NCBI GenBank assembly: GCA_013288325.1
Contig: JABDCB010000025.1
Coordinates: 1 to 38,067 of the forward strand
Direction: 5' to 3'
From: Bacteroidota bacterium
GTDB lineage: Bacteria > Bacteroidota > Bacteroidia > Palsa-965
Length of the DNA stretch: 38,067 nt
The notes beneath the pieces are model-generated. The model did not search any database and was not told where the DNA came from. It saw only the letters and a program-made list of their open reading frames with translations. The position numbers and the translations under genes are program-made. Shown piece by piece: positions 34,169 through 38,067 of this stretch; the first letter of the stretch is position 1; every line of letters starts with the position of its first letter.

Positions 34169-35128
34169 TTAGAAGGAAGGGCAGCTTACTGTCCTGAACT
34201 TCTTTTTCTTCGGTTTGCACTCAAACTGCAGCTGGAACGATATTTCATGTGAACCGGCTGTTGTATTGGTCAATTTCGAAACAGTTACATCATAGCTGTA
34301 TCCGATTTTGAAATGGTCTTTCTGGAGGCCAAGCAACAGAATAAAGGAATCTCTGTTACGATACCATAAACCAACTACGATAGGTCCTTTAACAAGGTAC
34401 AGTCCCAGATTAAGCTGTTGAAAATCCTGTTGTTTCTGATAAAGGATGTTTGGAGAAATATAAACCAATGGGTTACGGTTTCCATCCAGTGGTATGATAG
34501 CTCCGGCATGACCGGTAAATTTCATAGGTAATATACTGGGGCCCATCAAACCTTCATCAGGCTGGGTCAGGTGATTGACAGCAGCACCAAAGAAATAACG
34601 TTTGCTGAATCCTAAGATACCAGCCGAGAAATCGATATTGGATTTGCTGGGAGCACCAGGAACTTCAGCACTGGTATAAACGAATCCTCTTCTGGGATCG
34701 ATCATATCGCCGAAATTAAGTTTGCTCCAGTCTACACTCTTCTGCATATAAGTAACCTCACCGGCCAGCTTCACTGAAAATTCCCGGGTGATATTCAATT
34801 GGTAAGAATAGATACCGCTTACATTGGTGGTATTGATGGTACCCTGACCGGCACGGTCATTCATTACTATAAGACCAAGACCTCCGAAGATCGCATCGAT
34901 ATGCTGATCGTAAGAAGCGCTGTAGGTAACAAAGGTACCGGAGATGCCGGGCCACTCGTTACGATAGTTAAGACAAATACGTGGACACCGCGCTGTACCT
35001 GCAAAAGCAGGGTTCAGGTAAAGCGGATTGGCGTAGAATTGCGTAAACTCAGGGTCTTGAGCGAACGCCGTATCGCTGAAAAACATAGTAAACCCTGCGA
35101 TCAAAGCTATGAGTAAACGCTTTACCAT
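34169..35128 (-). CDS. PorP/SprF family type IX secretion outer-membrane protein
   Basis: 319 residues. Signal peptide ending in DTAFAQ. Then the family pattern: DPEFTQFYANPLYLNPAFAGTARCPRICLNYRNEWPGISGTFVTYSASYDQHID, GLGLIVMNDRAGQGTINTTN and many outer-membrane beta-strands, ending DHFKIGYSYDVTVSKLTNTTAGSHEI. PorP and SprF are outer-membrane proteins required for delivery of particular cargo such as SprB-type adhesins. Precedes gldJ in the same unit and is divergent from porU. Confidence 0.9.
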   Translation of the reverse strand: MVKRLLIALIAGFTMFFSDTAFAQDPEFTQFYANPLYLNPAFAGTARCPRICLNYRNEWPGISGTFVTYSASYDQHIDAIFGGLGLIVMNDRAGQGTINTTNVSGIYSYQLNITREFSVKLAGEVTYMQKSVDWSKLNFGDMIDPRRGFVYTSAEVPGAPSKSNIDFSAGILGFSKRYFFGAAVNHLTQPDEGLMGPSILPMKFTGHAGAIIPLDGNRNPLVYISPNILYQKQQDFQQLNLGLYLVKGPIVVGLWYRNRDSFILLLGLQKDHFKIGYSYDVTVSKLTNTTAGSHEISFQLQFECKPKKKKFRTVSCPSF

Positions 35129-35345
35129 GGTCCTGGGATTAATTATAAGAATACAATACTACGAGTTTTTTCCAAATTAGTTGCATCCAACCCATTTTTT
35201 TGCGCTAAAAGAGCTTTTTGCAACAATAATGAGCCGAAATCTTCGTTCGACAAGGGTGATGATGAAAAGATGGAAACATGCAAGAATTCAGGTAAATATA
35301 TGTTTAATTCACGAAAAACACAAGGATCGATCTGAATTAATTACG

Positions 35346-35353
35346 TATTTTTG
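35346..35353 (+). promoter_or_regulatory. -7 box (TATTTTTG) of porU
   Basis: Perfect TAnnTTTG 19 bases before the porU ATG. No good -33 element at the usual distance. Confidence 0.5.
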
Positions 35354-35372
35354 AACACTCAAGGAGTTAAAT

Positions 35373-38067
35373 ATGCTGAGAATGAGATTGATACTGTTGC
35401 CGGCTTGTTTATTGTTGTCATTGTCGGTATGTGCTCAGGTTACTAATAAGCAAAGTCCGGCCCCTGCACCGGATTTGCAAAGAAATACCATTAAACCTAC
35501 ACCAGCTTCCGGTTCTACACCGGCTGCCACCACTCCTTCAGGCATACAGACAGGTAGCGGTTCGGGCGGAAATATGCCGGGAGGTGGTCCTCACTCCGAA
35601 CAAACATCCGTTGCCACCGCAAAAAAAGGTAAAGGTGTCAAGAAACCCATGATTAACTGGGAGGCACCCCGCGATTGGGGTCTTTTAAACGGAGAAAACA
35701 AAAAGGTACTTTATTTTGACGGAGCCACCTATTCTAAAAACTTTTTGCCGGAATATATTCAACGTATTCCTATGCAGGGAAGTGAAAACAGCGCTTCAGC
35801 AACCATTCTCAAACCAGTATTCCAGCCTCTGGATGCAGCTTCTCTTGCCTGCGTAGATAAAAAAGCGCTAAAAAACGAAATTACCCCTCGAGTAGTTGTT
35901 ACCTACGACCGCAGAATGCCTGTTGCCGAAGTAACTTTTGTTCCAATAAGGCTTAATAAAACAACCGGGCAGGTGGAACGGCTGATTTCTTTTGAGCTCA
36001 AACTCAACCCTTCTTTTGAACCATCCAAACATGCTGCTGTTTCTTCCAGAGCCTTTGCCACTTCTTCTGTATTGGCTACCGGCACCTGGTTCAGACTGGG
36101 TGTTACCACCACGGCTATCTATAAACTATCGTATTCGTATCTGAAATCAATGGGTATTGATGTTAAAAACATGAATCCTCAGGATTTGAAAGTTTATGGT
36201 AACGGAGGAGGCATGCTTCCTTTTTTAAACAGCACCTACCGTCGCGACGATCTGGTGCAGAATGCCATTTATTATTCAGGGGGCAGCACCAAAATAAAAA
36301 TGGATTCCACCGATTACTTTCTTTTTTACGGAGTATCGCCTCATACCTGGTCCTACAATGCAGCAAGCAGCTCCTGTACACAATTCAGCCATCTGCTGAA
36401 TAAATACAGCGATACCACATTCTATTTCATTTCGCCCGATGTTGCCGGTACATCCAAGCGCATTGCATTACAGCCTTCTTCTTCGGCTACTCCCAACAAA
36501 ACGGTGACCACTTTTGACGATTACAGTTTTGTAGAAAACGATGCCGTGAACTTATTTAATTCCGGCAGAGAATGGTATGGAGAGGTGTTTGATGTTATCA
36601 ACTCTTATACCTATCCTTTTAATTTTCCCAATATTGATGTAACATCTCCCGTCACGGTAAAGGCCGATCTGGTGGCCAGGAATGATGCCGATACCTATAA
36701 CCCGTCAAATTCTTCTCCTGCCAATCTCGATTCTGTATTTTTTAATCTGAGCTGCCAATCCACCTCTCTGAATTTTAGCGTACCCAATGTGAGTTTCTCT
36801 ACCTACTGGGGTGATTATGGTTTGGAGCGTTACGGATGTATTTCTTTTTTGCCCGCTTCATCGGCAATGAATGTAACGGTAAGCAAACAAAGCCCTACAC
36901 CCAGTCAGGGATGGATGAATTATGTGGAGGTGAATGTACGTCGTAAATTACAGATGGCCGGTACAGCTATGCTCTTTCGTGATTCCCATTCAGCAGCGCC
37001 CGGAAATATCTCTCAGTTTACTGTGGCCAACATGATTCCACGGGTTGTAGTGTGGGATGTGACAGATCTTACCAATGTAAAACTTCAGCAGGTTGCTTAT
37101 TCCGGCACCAGCGGTCAGTTTATCCTGCCTACGGATTCCATCCGTGAGTTTATGGCTTTTGATACCACGGCATCGATGAGTATACCGGTTAATTTTGGCC
37201 CGGTTCAGAATCAGAACCTGCATGCAACGGCGCAGACTGATCTGATCATTATATCTCACCCTGATTTTCTTTCCCAGGCCAATCAGCTGGCAAATATGCA
37301 TGCTACCAATGATCATATGACAACGGTTGTTGTCACTCCCCAGCAGATCTACAATGAGTTTTCTTCCGGACGACAGGATGTGGTGGCGTTACGTGATTTT
37401 GCCCGCATGCTTTACAAACGTTATCAGACTCCTGCCACGATGCCCAAATACCTGCTTTTGTTTGGAGACGGATCATACGATCCTAAACACAGGCTTCCGG
37501 GTAACACCAACTTTATTGTTACGTTCGAAAATCTGGATCCTGCCGGACCGCTTAATGAAAGCGACTCGTATGTATCGGATGAATTTTTCGGATTGCTGGA
37601 TGACACCGAAGGTCCCTGGGATACACCCAGTGATGCGGGCAATATTGATATAGGGGTGGGACGTTTTCCGGTAAGGGATGTGGAGAGTGCACAGATATTG
37701 ATTAATAAAGAACAAAAGTATATCAGTCTCGGAAGCCCACCTCCGATATCAGGTTGTAATCTGCAGAATTGTTCTGTGATGCGCGACTGGAGAAATACCG
37801 TTTGTTTTGTTGCTGATGACGGAGATGGTGATACCCACGTTATTCAGGCCGAACAGCTGGCTACCATGATGGATACCGGTTTTGTCAATTACAATGTAGA
37901 TAAGATATATCTGGATGCTTATCAGGAAGAACAGACTCCGGGCGGAGGACGTTATCCGGGAGTGGAAGATGCAATCAATAAGCGAATCGATCAGGGAGCA
38001 CTTATTTTTAATTATACAGGTCATGGTGGCCCATCTGGGTTGTCGCACAAGCGGGTAGTAGAGCTGA
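35373..38067 (+). CDS. porU: Type IX secretion system sortase PorU (3' end beyond window)
   Basis: 898 complete codons, open to the right edge. PorU is the outer-membrane-associated gingipain-like (C25) cysteine protease that cuts off T9SS sorting domains and attaches cargo to A-LPS. The signal peptide ends near VCAQ (residue 22). A low-complexity Pro/Ser/Gly stretch follows to about residue 85 (TPASGSTPAATTPSG), before MINWEAPRDWGLLNGENKK. The C25 region includes RDFARMLYKRY, PKYLLLFGDGSYDPK, NESDSYVSDEFFGLLDD, IGVGRFPVRD and IFNYTGHGG. The His in GHG is about residue 884 and is the expected catalytic histidine. The catalytic Cys should lie just past the window. Confidence 0.92.
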   Translation, partial: MLRMRLILLPACLLLSLSVCAQVTNKQSPAPAPDLQRNTIKPTPASGSTPAATTPSGIQTGSGSGGNMPGGGPHSEQTSVATAKKGKGVKKPMINWEAPRDWGLLNGENKKVLYFDGATYSKNFLPEYIQRIPMQGSENSASATILKPVFQPLDAASLACVDKKALKNEITPRVVVTYDRRMPVAEVTFVPIRLNKTTGQVERLISFELKLNPSFEPSKHAAVSSRAFATSSVLATGTWFRLGVTTTAIYKLSYSYLKSMGIDVKNMNPQDLKVYGNGGGMLPFLNSTYRRDDLVQNAIYYSGGSTKIKMDSTDYFLFYGVSPHTWSYNAASSSCTQFSHLLNKYSDTTFYFISPDVAGTSKRIALQPSSSATPNKTVTTFDDYSFVENDAVNLFNSGREWYGEVFDVINSYTYPFNFPNIDVTSPVTVKADLVARNDADTYNPSNSSPANLDSVFFNLSCQSTSLNFSVPNVSFSTYWGDYGLERYGCISFLPASSAMNVTVSKQSPTPSQGWMNYVEVNVRRKLQMAGTAMLFRDSHSAAPGNISQFTVANMIPRVVVWDVTDLTNVKLQQVAYSGTSGQFILPTDSIREFMAFDTTASMSIPVNFGPVQNQNLHATAQTDLIIISHPDFLSQANQLANMHATNDHMTTVVVTPQQIYNEFSSGRQDVVALRDFARMLYKRYQTPATMPKYLLLFGDGSYDPKHRLPGNTNFIVTFENLDPAGPLNESDSYVSDEFFGLLDDTEGPWDTPSDAGNIDIGVGRFPVRDVESAQILINKEQKYISLGSPPPISGCNLQNCSVMRDWRNTVCFVADDGDGDTHVIQAEQLATMMDTGFVNYNVDKIYLDAYQEEQTPGGGRYPGVEDAINKRIDQGALIFNYTGHGGPSGLSHKRVVEL

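Overview
The window looks like a chromosomal piece of a Bacteroidota bacterium. The evidence is type IX secretion (T9SS) and gliding genes (porU, a PorP/SprF protein, gldJ), large secreted proteins with T9SS C-terminal sorting domains, SprB repeats, an ExbB/ExbD/TonB cluster with the Bacteroidota TonB N-terminus, and several promoters of the TTTG-N(about 20)-TAnnTTTG type. I cannot name the genus; a free-living Sphingobacteriia/Chitinophagia-like or related lineage is a guess.

Layout. 1-3.7 kb: a giant SprB-repeat adhesin-like gene on the minus strand. Its repeats switch orientation abruptly near 331, so the gene is broken by an inversion or a fold-back assembly error. 3.9-7.9 kb: a second large T9SS cargo gene (minus). 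8.0-9.07 kb: a non-coding stretch with a GC-rich palindromic element followed by 37 back-to-back degenerate 21-bp units whose dyad centres keep one phase; this is the most unusual thing in the window. 9.1-10.3 kb: an NTF2-like protein and a lipoprotein (minus). 10.4-13.1 kb: five small plus-strand genes of unknown function (membrane proteins and one lipoprotein), AT-rich by eye, bounded on the right by a tRNA-derived relic. 13.1-13.7 kb: tRNA-Val(UAC) on minus, a truncated tRNA relic and tRNA-Val(GAC) on plus, with promoters and terminators. 13.7-15.9 kb: an orphan antitoxin-like gene, a STAS-like small protein and a polytopic glycosyltransferase-like membrane protein. 16.2-20.9 kb: a 1570-residue T9SS cargo with Asp-box propeller and beta-helix-like parts.

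21.0-26.8 kb (all minus): mscS-like channel gene, tonB, exbB, exbD, a second TonB-like gene and folC. exbB and exbD are separated by a composite of dispersed repeats. 26.9-28.2 kb: a Glu/Leu-type amino-acid dehydrogenase. 28.3 kb: a small charge-segregated protein. 28.7-31.0 kb: divergent anmK and acyl-CoA dehydrogenase. 31.2-32.5 kb: murF. 32.5-38.07 kb: gldJ and a PorP/SprF gene in one transcription unit, divergent from porU, which runs off the right edge just after its catalytic histidine.

How they fit together: the T9SS parts (PorU sortase, GldJ, PorP/SprF) are the kind of machinery that exports and anchors the three large cargo-like proteins. The ExbB/ExbD/TonB set would energise outer-membrane import. 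MurF, AnmK and FolC are housekeeping. Several families of dispersed intergenic repeats (a GC-rich palindrome, an AT-rich element of about 71 bp, and CCTGCC-type simple repeats) recur through the window.
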